From: a virus
Reading direction: 5' to 3' (one strand)
Virus record (IMG/VR): IMGVR_UViG_3300050343_000215
Coordinates: 113,687 to 177,686 of that record
DNA: 64,000 bases
The translations under genes were made by a program, and so were the position numbers. The notes below the pieces were generated by a model. It saw nothing but the letters and a program-made list of their open reading frames with translations, searched no databases and was not told the DNA's origin. Numbering within the stretch: the stretch's first letter is position 1; every line of letters begins with the position of its first letter. Of the stretch, positions 38,108 to 49,200 are shown piece after piece.

Positions 38108-39679
38108 TCAGAATTCTACGACCAATTTCACATCCTCAATTTGATCAATTGAGCGAGAAACTGTTCTTCTGTTTTCAACATAAATGATATCGCCTGTATA
38201 CTTTTTAATCTCAGTATTAGCGTAACCGTTAGTAAAAGTTAGATTTGAAGTTGTAAGACTATAACTTGTTTCTGGAGTTTCAACTGCCCCAGAAACTGCA
38301 CCTGTAATTGCATTAGCACCTGAGAAAGCAGGAAGATCTCCTTTGCTATCGCCAGTGATAATGTGCTCATAAGAACTCTGATAGAGTTTCAGAATCTTTG
38401 TGCCTGAATCCCATGAAACAACTTTGCCCTTGGCATTAGTAGTTGCTTGGGTTACAGTTTCATCAATATTAAATGATGCAACTGTTGCTGAAGGGAATTT
38501 AACGGCTACAAGAGCGTTGTAGGTAGAAGATGTTGCAGCTCCGCCGCCTGTTTGCTCAGGATCGCGAAGAACTCCAATTCTTCTGAAGTCAGTGTCAACT
38601 GGGAACTCAAGATTCTCATCGTATTGAACTCTAGAGTTGACCATGACACGCTTAGTGCCAAGTTCTTTATTAATGTTATATCCATGTCCACCTGAAGGAG
38701 GAATGATTACTTCCAGAAGAGCGACAGATCCAGGGGCACCAATACCAGAAATTTCAGTTGCATTTACATTAATATAACCGTAGGTGTAACCAGATCCAGG
38801 AGTTGTGATAATTACGTCACTAACAGCACCACTAGTTACTTTAACTGTTGCGATTGCCTGAGTACCACCGTTTTTTGCCCAATCTCCACGGACGGGAACA
38901 TTAGTGTATCCAGTTACGTTGTTGTCAGTGTATCCAGTACCACCGCTATTAATAATAACAGTATCAACAGCACCATCAACTGCTGCTCCCTTAACATCAA
39001 CACCGTTTGTGGGATCTCCTGCAGATCCAACACCCCAGACAGCAGGTACGGGAATATACGATGTAGTGAAAAATTTAATTACATCATCTGTTCCAATACT
39101 ATACAAGAACTTCCATCTGTAACCATCAGCAGTACTGAAAATAGTTGTTCCAGTTCCTGAAGGAGCGACTGTAGAAGCAGTTCCGTTAGGGTTGGCAGGA
39201 GAAGAACCGTTGTAGATACATTTGTAAATTTTATAGTCATTTACAACATAAAATTTACCGCTATACAGGTGAGGAGCATTTTCACCAGCAGAGTTTGCCT
39301 TGAAATCAGCACTATAATTAGAACGATACATGGAGTATGTGACTCCAGATGTCCAATTATGTCTCGGAACTACTAATCTCACATCCGAAGACTGAATTCT
39401 CTTGAGAGAAATCATGTCATCAAATACTTCTTTTTCGTAATTGAAACTGTCAATGGGAGTTGGAGGATTATTTTCGTTTGGAGCAGCGAGATATGAACCA
39501 CTGTGCTGACTACCTGCGGGTTGACCAACATATGAGAGAGCGCCAGCTACAGTAGCGGTGTCCCAGGTTTGGGGTCTACCCATGAAGAAGTACATATTAG
39601 TGGCAGCCGTCTCAGAAAATGCTTCCTCAAACTGTTGAGCATTATGAATTCTAAATTGTTCAGAAATTAAAGCTGGCAT
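38108..39679 (-). CDS. 8: Baseplate wedge protein gp8
   Basis: Wedge component that sits between gp7 and the outer baseplate. 523 residues against 334 in T4. The start PALISEQFRIHNAQQFEEAF, then SETAATNMYFFMGRPQTWD, is the typical cyanophage gp8. Next comes DDMISLKRIQSSDVRLVVPR and NWTSGVTYSMYRSNYS, then YKIYKCIYNG and DGYRWKFLYSIGTDDVIKFF. The extra length includes two GxxY-type strands (VIINSGGTGYTD and VIITTPGSGYTYG). The order gp25-gp6-gp7-gp8 is kept. A ribosome site (AAGGAAA) and a double late promoter lie upstream. Confidence 0.92.
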   Translation of the reverse strand: MPALISEQFRIHNAQQFEEAFSETAATNMYFFMGRPQTWDTATVAGALSYVGQPAGSQHSGSYLAAPNENNPPTPIDSFNYEKEVFDDMISLKRIQSSDVRLVVPRHNWTSGVTYSMYRSNYSADFKANSAGENAPHLYSGKFYVVNDYKIYKCIYNGSSPANPNGTASTVAPSGTGTTIFSTADGYRWKFLYSIGTDDVIKFFTTSYIPVPAVWGVGSAGDPTNGVDVKGAAVDGAVDTVIINSGGTGYTDNNVTGYTNVPVRGDWAKNGGTQAIATVKVTSGAVSDVIITTPGSGYTYGYINVNATEISGIGAPGSVALLEVIIPPSGGHGYNINKELGTKRVMVNSRVQYDENLEFPVDTDFRRIGVLRDPEQTGGGAATSSTYNALVAVKFPSATVASFNIDETVTQATTNAKGKVVSWDSGTKILKLYQSSYEHIITGDSKGDLPAFSGANAITGAVSGAVETPETSYSLTTSNLTFTNGYANTEIKKYTGDIIYVENRRTVSRSIDQIEDVKLVVEF

Positions 39680-39710
39680 TGCTATAAATGGTTTACGGTT
39701 TTCCTTGTGT

Positions 39711-39724
39711 TATTTATATTTATC
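39711..39724 (-). promoter_or_regulatory. Double T4-type late promoter for gp8
   Basis: Two overlapping elements on the minus strand: TATAAATA (39711-39718) and GATAAATA (39717-39724), about 32 bases upstream of gp8. The second overlaps the stop of the gp7 3' part. Confidence 0.7.
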
Positions 39725-42700
39725 ACCCTCGCCAAGCGAGTCTCAAATAATCACCATCTGCTTGTGCTGATGCTGTTGTTCCTTTAGATCCTCTGACGAC
39801 TGTGAAGTCTTGACCAGAGATTGATGTGTATTCCATAGTTTCATCACCAAATTCCAAATATCCTGCGGGTGGGAAATTTGCCACATTACCTGTTACTGTA
39901 ACGGTAGTAACAGTGTCATTAATGGATCCATTAAGTGTCAAACCATATGCAACATAGGCATCAAGAGGAAGATTAATAATAACCCCACCTGCGGAACCAT
40001 ATGCAACACCTGCATGTGTAGTAAAGTCTCCAATTGTGATATTTGGAGCATAACGTGTCATATGTTCAATAGTAACTCCCGTTCCGAGGTAATTCGCAAG
40101 AGGATCATTAAGTTGTGTGGGTTCAAACTTGAACTTGAGTTGATCAAATGTATTCAGGTTATATGCAAGTCCAGGTTGCGAAATGTCTTTATTAGTTTTA
40201 ACTTGTGTCTCAACATGAGTAGTTCTTTCTGCAGTAATCTGAGAAATCACCAAAGGAAGATCACTATCTTCATCATCTTGATTTACAACACCAAACCCAA
40301 TCGCGGCATGATTATAATCTATACTAGTAATGGTATGATAAGGTCTGGTGAATAAAGGTGTTTGTGGTCTAATAATTTCATACTTTTTAGCAAAAATTAA
40401 CTCAGGAGCTTCAGTATAACCAGATCCACCATTCGTGATTACAACATTGGTAACTTTACCATTAGTAATTTCAGCATACGCTTCTGCACCTGTCCCAGGA
40501 TTGTCACAAGCAACCTTGAATAGAACTTCTGGAGCAACATCATATTCAAGTCCAGAGTTCGTAATTTGAATGCCAGTTACTTGATAATCAAATACAGGGG
40601 GGACACCTTGCGCTGTTGCAATACCCACAGTTCCACTAACACCGATTGTGTTGCCTCCAGAAATAGGAACACCAGTTACCGTTGTATTTGCAACTGCATT
40701 CTTACCACGAACATATGAGTTATCAGTATAAACGAATGCGGTATAGAGTAAATTATCAGTATTCTCAAGTGCTCTTTGATCAATTCTAATAATCTGTTTA
40801 GGAGTTTCTCCATCAATCTTGATAAGATCTCCAGGTTTAATAATATCTCTAGTTAGAGCAGTTTTATTTCTGTATTTGCATCCATCAGGACTGTTCTCAC
40901 CAATATACTGCAGATCTTCATATACATCACCATTCCAGATAGAAATTGTTTTGTCAAAAGTTTTCCCGTAAAAATAGAGACAATGACAACTTTTTCCTGC
41001 CTGAGGTGCTTCAGTGAAAGTAAGAACGTTATCAACAATAGTATATGAAACTCCTTCTGATTGAGGAACACCATCAAGCAATACTAAAATTTGGTGTACA
41101 TCAGGAGGGATAATGTTATCAGCACCAAACTGCAATTCAACAGATTTTCTACCACCATCTAAAAGATGTGAGAAGTTGTTTATAATTTTATATTTACTAA
41201 AAGTATATCCAAAGAAATGCCTTTCTCTTTGAAATGCATCAGTAAATACAATTTGATTTGGATTTACTGATCTATCAATTGTATAAGATTCTCCATAAAT
41301 CTGCATTACTCCATCAACAAAAATTAGAAGATTTTCATCTGCTTCTGTTACAACATTAGATCCATTTTTCCTAAAAAGATCATATCTTTTGGATGTGCCA
41401 TCAAAGAGAATATCTTTGAGTTTATAGGAATACCTAGCATCATCAGCACCATCAACAAATTTGAAAAATGTTGAATAAAAAGTAGTTCCTTCTTTTGGTT
41501 TTTCGTAGAATGTTATATCAGAATTTAGATACTTATATTGACCTTCAACATAAAGAGCATTAGTAATATCGGCAGAATCAAGAGTTCCAGATGTTGTAAG
41601 GAAGTCAGGAAGGATAGTAAAGTCTTTATTATATAATTGGTTTGTGATGGCAAGTTTTGCCAGATCTCGCGCTTTATTAAATGCAGTTGTAGATTCTGCG
41701 ACTTCACCTGCAATACCATTAGTAAGTAAAGAATTACCATCAATATAACGCTCTGTGGCACCAAGAATGTTGGAGTTACCACCAGATCTCATATCAGCAA
41801 TAATGGCATCAACAATAATTCCAAGATCTCGCTTACACTTACCTTCTCCGAAAGAAGGAACTCGCATAGACTCAATTGGTAGTGCTAATGGTGATACTAA
41901 CGATCCTTGATTGAGATACAACGTCACAATGCTGACAAGGTTGTCAATATTGCTCTGAACATCAGCACAAGCACCATTACTACTATTTGTAATAGGAGCA
42001 TTCACCACAGGTCTTACAATGGCATCGGTTGCTGCTCTGATAAAAGTATGTGAATACTCACTACCTGAAATAACCACAACTTGATTCAATGCACTAGCAG
42101 TAGCACTTACAAATGTATGAGTGTAATTGCCACCAGATATAACAGCTCCAGTTGTTGCGGAAACAAATGTATGTGGATCAGTATTTGTGGAAGGGACAGT
42201 TGTTAATACTTGGAGAGTAATTGTAGTTGCAGTTACTGACTCAATATTAATTGCAGTATCATAGAATGGATCATTACCATTAGATCTAGGATATGTCTTT
42301 TCTGCAGCAGCACCAGTAGCACCACCAAATCCACAACTAAATGTTAGTGAGTTGGGTGCTAATTTAATACTTGTGCCAGCAGTTAAACTATGAGAACCAA
42401 TTTCAAGAACCATCAATCCTGTGCTAGGATCGTATGTTGTTCCTGTAGTTGGAGTGAATGTTACAAGTGGAGATGCTCCAATGTTTACAGTAAGTTGATC
42501 ATTGGTTGCAGAAATGACATTGAGTCGTTTATTAGAAGCAGGATCAGTTGATCTTGGATATGTTTTATTGGATGTATTTCCATCCATTAAGCAACTGAAT
42601 GTAAGACTCCCATCTCCAATGATAATACCATCTCCTGCGGTAAATCCATGATTAGCTGATGTAATACCTAAAATTCCAGTGGTAGCATCATAGGTCGCAT

Positions 42701-43019
42701 CAGTTACTGTGTAAAGTCTTGGGACATATGTATGAACTGAGGTATCAGTAGAGCCACCAACATTAATTGTGATAGTAGTTGCAGTCTTTGTGACAATAGG
42801 TACTGCTGTGTCAAAGGTCTTATCTTTTTTCTTTTTGATACCATATAATGTAGAGCGAACAAAAGTATGATTGGAAGTGTCAGAAGAAACTCCAACTTTT
42901 ACCTTGAATGAATCATAATAAACATCATAAATTGCAATCCACTTCCCACTAACAGGATCAGATGAACGAGGATAAGTATGTTCAGTTTGATCTCCATCTC
43001 TGGCACATGTAAATACCAA
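39723..43019 (-). CDS. 7: gp7, C-terminal part after in-frame stop
   Basis: 1098 residues if started at the TTG at 43019; no ATG with a ribosome site is present. The same frame is open back to the TAA at 43233-43235, and the 71 codons between read GAGTSVKIEPESITFTCSLD and on, a natural continuation. So this looks like the C-terminal third of gp7. It repeats the units of the upstream part: HTYPRS..DP, TVNIGAS, and the module ACADVQSNIDNLVSIVTLYL with KCKRDLGIIVDAIIADMRSG. It then has fibre-type modules (LLIFVDGVMQIYGESYTID) and GxxY strands (VVITNGGSGYTEAPELIF). The C-terminus ends FTVVRGSKGTTASAQADGDY. Without readthrough or restart it would not be translated. Confidence 0.75.
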   Translation of the reverse strand: MVFTCARDGDQTEHTYPRSSDPVSGKWIAIYDVYYDSFKVKVGVSSDTSNHTFVRSTLYGIKKKKDKTFDTAVPIVTKTATTITINVGGSTDTSVHTYVPRLYTVTDATYDATTGILGITSANHGFTAGDGIIIGDGSLTFSCLMDGNTSNKTYPRSTDPASNKRLNVISATNDQLTVNIGASPLVTFTPTTGTTYDPSTGLMVLEIGSHSLTAGTSIKLAPNSLTFSCGFGGATGAAAEKTYPRSNGNDPFYDTAINIESVTATTITLQVLTTVPSTNTDPHTFVSATTGAVISGGNYTHTFVSATASALNQVVVISGSEYSHTFIRAATDAIVRPVVNAPITNSSNGACADVQSNIDNLVSIVTLYLNQGSLVSPLALPIESMRVPSFGEGKCKRDLGIIVDAIIADMRSGGNSNILGATERYIDGNSLLTNGIAGEVAESTTAFNKARDLAKLAITNQLYNKDFTILPDFLTTSGTLDSADITNALYVEGQYKYLNSDITFYEKPKEGTTFYSTFFKFVDGADDARYSYKLKDILFDGTSKRYDLFRKNGSNVVTEADENLLIFVDGVMQIYGESYTIDRSVNPNQIVFTDAFQRERHFFGYTFSKYKIINNFSHLLDGGRKSVELQFGADNIIPPDVHQILVLLDGVPQSEGVSYTIVDNVLTFTEAPQAGKSCHCLYFYGKTFDKTISIWNGDVYEDLQYIGENSPDGCKYRNKTALTRDIIKPGDLIKIDGETPKQIIRIDQRALENTDNLLYTAFVYTDNSYVRGKNAVANTTVTGVPISGGNTIGVSGTVGIATAQGVPPVFDYQVTGIQITNSGLEYDVAPEVLFKVACDNPGTGAEAYAEITNGKVTNVVITNGGSGYTEAPELIFAKKYEIIRPQTPLFTRPYHTITSIDYNHAAIGFGVVNQDDEDSDLPLVISQITAERTTHVETQVKTNKDISQPGLAYNLNTFDQLKFKFEPTQLNDPLANYLGTGVTIEHMTRYAPNITIGDFTTHAGVAYGSAGGVIINLPLDAYVAYGLTLNGSINDTVTTVTVTGNVANFPPAGYLEFGDETMEYTSISGQDFTVVRGSKGTTASAQADGDYLRLAWRG

Positions 43020-43232
43020 AGAATCATCATCAAATTTGATGAAATCTCCTTTCTCCCATCCATGATTTTCAACAGTAACTGTAAGAACTCCGTCTGAAGG
43101 ATTATAGACAGCATTGCTTACAGTTTCAGTAAGAATAGTTGTCTTAGGATATGAATGCTCAGTCTGATCATTATCTAAGGAACATGTGAATGTAATTGAT
43201 TCTGGTTCAATCTTAACACTTGTACCTGCTCC

Positions 43233-46200
43233 TTAACGAGTGGTTGCTCCAATAGTTAACTCAACATCTCCTGATACGGGATCATAATCAGCATCACTAA
43301 TAGTAAAAGTTTTTTCTGGACTTGCTCCTACAGTAATATCAAACGTATCTGTAGTAACATTAGAAACTGCTAAAGATTGCTCATGGTTTCCATCAGCAAG
43401 TCTTGGATATGATTTTTCTGCAACATTACCATCCATTCCACAATTAAATGTTAATCCGTTTGACTTGATTACAACATCATCTCCATTATTAAGACCATGA
43501 TTGGCAAGTGTTACTTGAGCAAGACCTGTTACAGCGTTATAAGTGACATTTGTTGGTGTTCCTACCGCAGTACCCCAATAATTTGCATTAGCAGCAGTAA
43601 TTGTAAGATCCTTTTCCAGCAACTGATTAACAATTGCCTGCTTCATAAGATCTCTGACCTTATTGAATGCAGTGACAGACTGAAGAATCTCGCCATCAAG
43701 ACCATTAGTAATAAATGTTGTTCCAGAAACGTTAAAGTATTGCTTGAGGAACTTACGAGCATAGACATTACCACCTGTGTGGATGTCTAATGCCATAGCA
43801 TCAACAAATAATCCAATATCACGCTTACACTTTGCTTCTCCAATTCTGTCAGATCCGATAGTTTCTACTGGAAGACCAGTAATAGATCCTGCTGTAATAG
43901 CATCATTTACAATACCAGCAAGAACTGTAATAGCAGATGTTACGTTAGCACATAAAGGAGCACCAAGAGGATCGGGAGTGATTGTAGTATCAGTAATTGT
44001 AAGTTGATTAGTAAACGCAAGGATCATATTATCCTTAGCGGCAGTAAATCCATCAACTGATGCTAATTCCTCACCAAGTAATCCATTCGTAAGAGGATTT
44101 CCAGCACCGTCAAAATACTGTAATGCAAATTTACGCGCATACTCGTTACCACCATTAACGAGGTCAAGTGAAGTATAATCAATAAACAATCCGATATCAC
44201 GCTTACACTTAGTTTCTACAGCAGCATCTGCAGGATTTGATCCACCCTGCATAGTTGTCCAAGCATTATCAATGATCTCAGTTCTATTTTGCTGAATGAG
44301 TCTGTAAGCGTCCTTGAAGCGATAATCACTTGCAGTAGTAGGATCTAACGGATAAACAAAATCAGGATAGTCTACGGCGATCTGAGCAGCACCTCTGTCA
44401 ACTAATTCCTTACGGTTGATCATAATTAAACGATAAGCATCTCTGTATCTGCTATATCCATTAGTCTCAGGATCATTAGGATAGAAGAAATCAGGATACT
44501 GTAGAGAAATTTCAGCATTTGCTCTATCAATAATCTCAAATTTATTCGCATTAATTAAGTTAGCACCATCTCTATGTCTATTTGCACTAACTGGTCCTTT
44601 AGTTGGATCAGTCCAAATACCACCATTTTTAACAGGTCTTGTTAGAGATGGATTTGCAGTATAATATGTTAAAATTGTTGTTAGGTTATCAATCGTTGAT
44701 TGAACATCAGCACAAACTGCTGGATTATTATTAGTTAATGTTCCATTTGGATTATTAATAGTTGATCTGAAACTGTTGGATGATGGAACATCATAAATTT
44801 CAAATTTATCATTAAAGTTTATGTTCGCAACAGAATTTACCACACCAGAAATATGAAGATACTTTTGATCGGGATAAGTCGTTCCAGATACAGTAACTGC
44901 TAATCCATGGTCACCATCAGTAGTAACAGTCATCATACCAGCGTCATATGAAATGCCAGTGATATTTTGTGTTTGATATGGTTCTTGGAATATCTCATTC
45001 AAAGAAACCATGACAGATGTATTTGAAGTATCTGTCGGAAAATTGCCATCATTTGTAGATAATGCAAATACAGATCTAGCCCCATCAAAACTAGCAGAAA
45101 TATCTGCCATTTTAATAGATTCAATCTGATTATCTAAGAAATTAAGTCTTGCTGAACCTGATCCCCCGTAAGATTTGAGATTAGCAGTTTTTATTGTTGA
45201 AAGTTCATACTTTTTAAATACAATGTCTGATTCAACACTGATATTTGGAAGTTCAATAATAACTTCGTTCGCATGTGGGTCATTGGCAAGACCAATACTA
45301 AATGGTCTTCCAGTTACTGTGTCTTCAAAATCTACATCATTTTCAACTGCGACCTCGCCAAACAATTTAAATCCAAGTGGATGAGTCGTTTCATCTACAT
45401 ATTGCTTATAATCATTTAAACTTCTTGTGCTTCTGATAACATAAGAGAAATCTTGGAAATAGTTACTATCAGTAATTTTTTGAGAGGACGAACTAATCTT
45501 ACCAAGATCAGAATCATAGAAACCAACTTTGCCAATAAAAGATTTAACTAATCCAACAACATCTGGATTAGTTACATATGTAACTGTAGATGTATACTGA
45601 TTAATTTGACCAGTTAATACATCATTTATTTCTAATTCTCCTTTGACAACAACAAGATTAAGTAAATAAATTTGGTTTCCAATTAATCTAATCTCATCAA
45701 TTTTAGCCTCAAATCCACCAGATGTTGATACAACTTCTGATAACTTATAAGTATTGCTTCCTAAACCTTTGATGATAACTTTTTTGTTGAATAAAAGTGA
45801 TTTACTAAGAGTTCTGTCAGAAGTAAATTGACTTCCATTATTGCTGAACCGAACAGTCTTAACTTTACCAATGTTACTACCTTCAGCATAAATTTTCGCA
45901 TTAGTATCTACTGCAGTAATAGTATCACTATCTGCATAACCATTTCCAGGATTGTCTACTGTTACTGAAACAATTCTTTCATTGAGAATAACTGGTGTTA
46001 ATTTTGCACCAGATCCAGTAGTAGTGTTTATGAATATTTTAGTTGATGAAGAATATCTAGATCCATTAGACAATACAGTGACATCAGAAATAGAACCACT
46101 AACCAAAGTCAAACTAGACCTAAAATCATCTAACAAACTGTGTGTAATTCCCTCAACTTTAGGAAGTTTTTTATACCCCTCACCACCATCAATTACTGAA

Positions 46201-49200
46201 ATAGTTGAGATTTGTCCAGTTGAAGTCAATGATGTTGTTTTATATGAAACTAAATTTAACCATTCGCTTACTTCTGGTTGGAATGGAGCAGGGAATTGAA
46301 ATTTAGTGGAGTCAATAATATTAATTTTTTGTGTTCCTGCAGGTGATACAAGAAGATCAAAGTATTTGTTATTATTAAGAACTCCAGCTTTTTCATCATA
46401 GTAATATACCCTTGATACGTTAGTATCCAACAGAGCTACTTTTTCAATGGTTGCTGTAGCACCTGGAGTTCCTGGTGTTCCAACATATATGACATTTGCT
46501 AATGTGTTGACATTAGAAGAGTCTTCAGAAAAAATTAGATTGTGATTCAGGTTAGATCCATCACTAAGGTCAAATACATATCTACTTCCTCTGATAAATC
46601 TAAACTGAAAATCTCTCACATAATAATTTCCTGTTCCTGTAGGATCAATTTCCCAATATACACTTTTTCCTGTTACACTAGCAATATCTATTTGCTTGCC
46701 AGTTGGTGTTGATGTATCAGTAATATTAATAGCATCTGTAATAGTTCCTGACGTTACTCTTACATCAATTGTTGAATTTTCTTTATTAATTTGATAAATT
46801 ACACTAGCAACACCTGGACTAGTAATTGCATCACCGACAGCAATTCTATAATCTGGTTGATCATCTGGAATATGTAAAGTTACAGTATTTGTTGTGGCAT
46901 GTAATCTCAAAGGAGTTGAGAATTGATTTCTATCAACCGTAAGTTGACCAGAATTTACATCAATTGCTGTAATTTTTAAAATTTCATCATTAATTTTAAT
47001 ATAATCGTTTTCTCTAAAAGATGCAGCATCTACAGTAACAATATTTAAATTTGTGGCATTAAAAGCAACATCAGCAACTAAAGATGTCGTGACTGATGGT
47101 TTGTTGTAAGTAATTGTCTGATAGTCCGAGACCCTTACTTTTAAATTTTTGGTAATATTGACATTTTCTAAATCTAATGATATAGTTACTATATCATCCT
47201 CGGAGAGACCATGTGGTTCAGAGGTTTCGGCAATAACATCATATTTGGTATTTACATATTGAGGAGCACTAATTTCAGAAGGCCACGGGGCATTAGGAAT
47301 TCCATTTGTTGACGGAATGGTAGATCCCGAAGCAACTTGATATGATACTTTAGGAACATTTTTTCCATTTACTTCTAGAACTCTTCCAAATAGTCTAGAT
47401 CCTTCTGTATCGGTATTATCAATGTATAAGAAATCATTATTTTTAAAAGTATTTCCAGATTCAGTTACAGCAAATGAATCTACAGATCCTCTCTCAACAC
47501 TCCCGACTGATAAAGATGCATCAAATCCTTTGGAAGGTGTATTTGCTGTCCTAATCCTTCTTGCTGTTGTAGGGATATTAGAATCATTACTTTGATCAAA
47601 TTCAATATCATAATTATTTTCAGCAGGAACTGATTGGAAACTTCTTCCAAGAATATATGGATAAACACCAGATCCAAAGTTATTTACAGTCAAGAAGTAG
47701 CAATATCTACCTTCAGGGTACTCTGGTGTCTTACAGAAACGACCATTATTAAAATCTAATGATCCATTTCCCTGGACAAAATCATAATCTTCAACAAAAG
47801 CACCAATGGGATATTTTGCCGTACTTGGTCTAGTTGATGGAATAGAAGATTTTAGTGCATATGAAGATGTTTGTCTCACAATACTGCTAGTTTCATCTAC
47901 AGCATTAACATACCCATAAGGACCGTAAATAGGATTCCCATCGTATGCCCAACCTAAAATAGGTGAATGAACAAATCCCGAAGTTTTTTCTGCATAGTTA
48001 GCATTAACTCCGAAAACATTATCTCCTAACGCATTTCTTAAAATTTTTGGATTTTGTGGATATCCATATTGCAATGCATATGCAGCATTTCTACTAGAGT
48101 ATAAGTATCCATTTCCAGTATCAGATTTTACTTGTGTTACCGGAATCCAATTTTCATTAACATCTGGGGAATATTTTGTCTTAAATACTCTGTCAAAAGA
48201 CCATTTTTTAACATTTGCTGTAGCAAAAACTCCAGATCCTTTAGATATAATTCTTATTTGAATTGTGTTTACATCTGAATAGTCAGTACCACCATTAAGA
48301 ACAACAATTCCAGTAACTTGATTATTTGTTACCTCAGCAATAGCAAATGCACCTTTACCCCTTCCAGAAGTATCAGTAATCTCTACATTTGGAATTGCAA
48401 CATAGTCTTGCCCACCATTGGCAACTGTAATAGTTTTAATTTCACCTTTTGAAAGATGAGCATCTTGAGTAACTGATGCTGTTGCATTAAAACCATAGGT
48501 TACTTCAAGTTCATGATCTGAGGTATAATCTGTTCCACCATCAACTACAGAAATACCTGTGACTCTACCATCTACAATGTCTGCGTTGAAAGTAGCTCCA
48601 TTTCCAGTAGCATTCTTTATTCTGAAAATTGGTTGAATGTCCTCCTCAAACCCAAATCCAGTTTGAGCAATACTTACACTATCAATTGATCCAAAAGGAA
48701 CTTCTTCATAGTCTTGAGCACTAAATGCCTCAACACCATTAATGAATAAACCAACAGGTCTATTTCCAACAATCTGGACTTGTGTATTTTTTTCTTGTAC
48801 TAATGGAAATGATTTAAGAATATTTTGATTTCTTATATCAAAACCAGCTCCAACAAAGTTACCAATTGGATGTGCAGGAAGTCCTGCACTAGTCACATAA
48901 GCATAATTTAGATCTTTAAAAACAGCAAAAATTTCTGTAGGAATGTTTTTTACTGCATTATTAATCTGAACGTCGGCACTAGACGAACGATTTCCAACCT
49001 CATTTAGTCTCCAACTAGTAAATTGTTGTCTGGAATCTGCAGCACCATCTGCAGATAGTTTAATTTTTTCACCTTCTTCAAAATAATTTGATCCATCATT
49101 AATTCCTACCTCAGAAAGAACTCCGAGGACTCTCATTCTTATCTGATCCTCTAACGCAGTTTTTCCTGGAGCATATCCAAAAATAAACTCAGTAGTACGA

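Noticed and set aside
39723-43019. A separate gene downstream of gp7
   Set aside because: It has no ATG or ribosome site, is in the same frame as gp7, and the codons up to the TAA continue the gp7 repeats. It is better read as the gp7 C-terminus.
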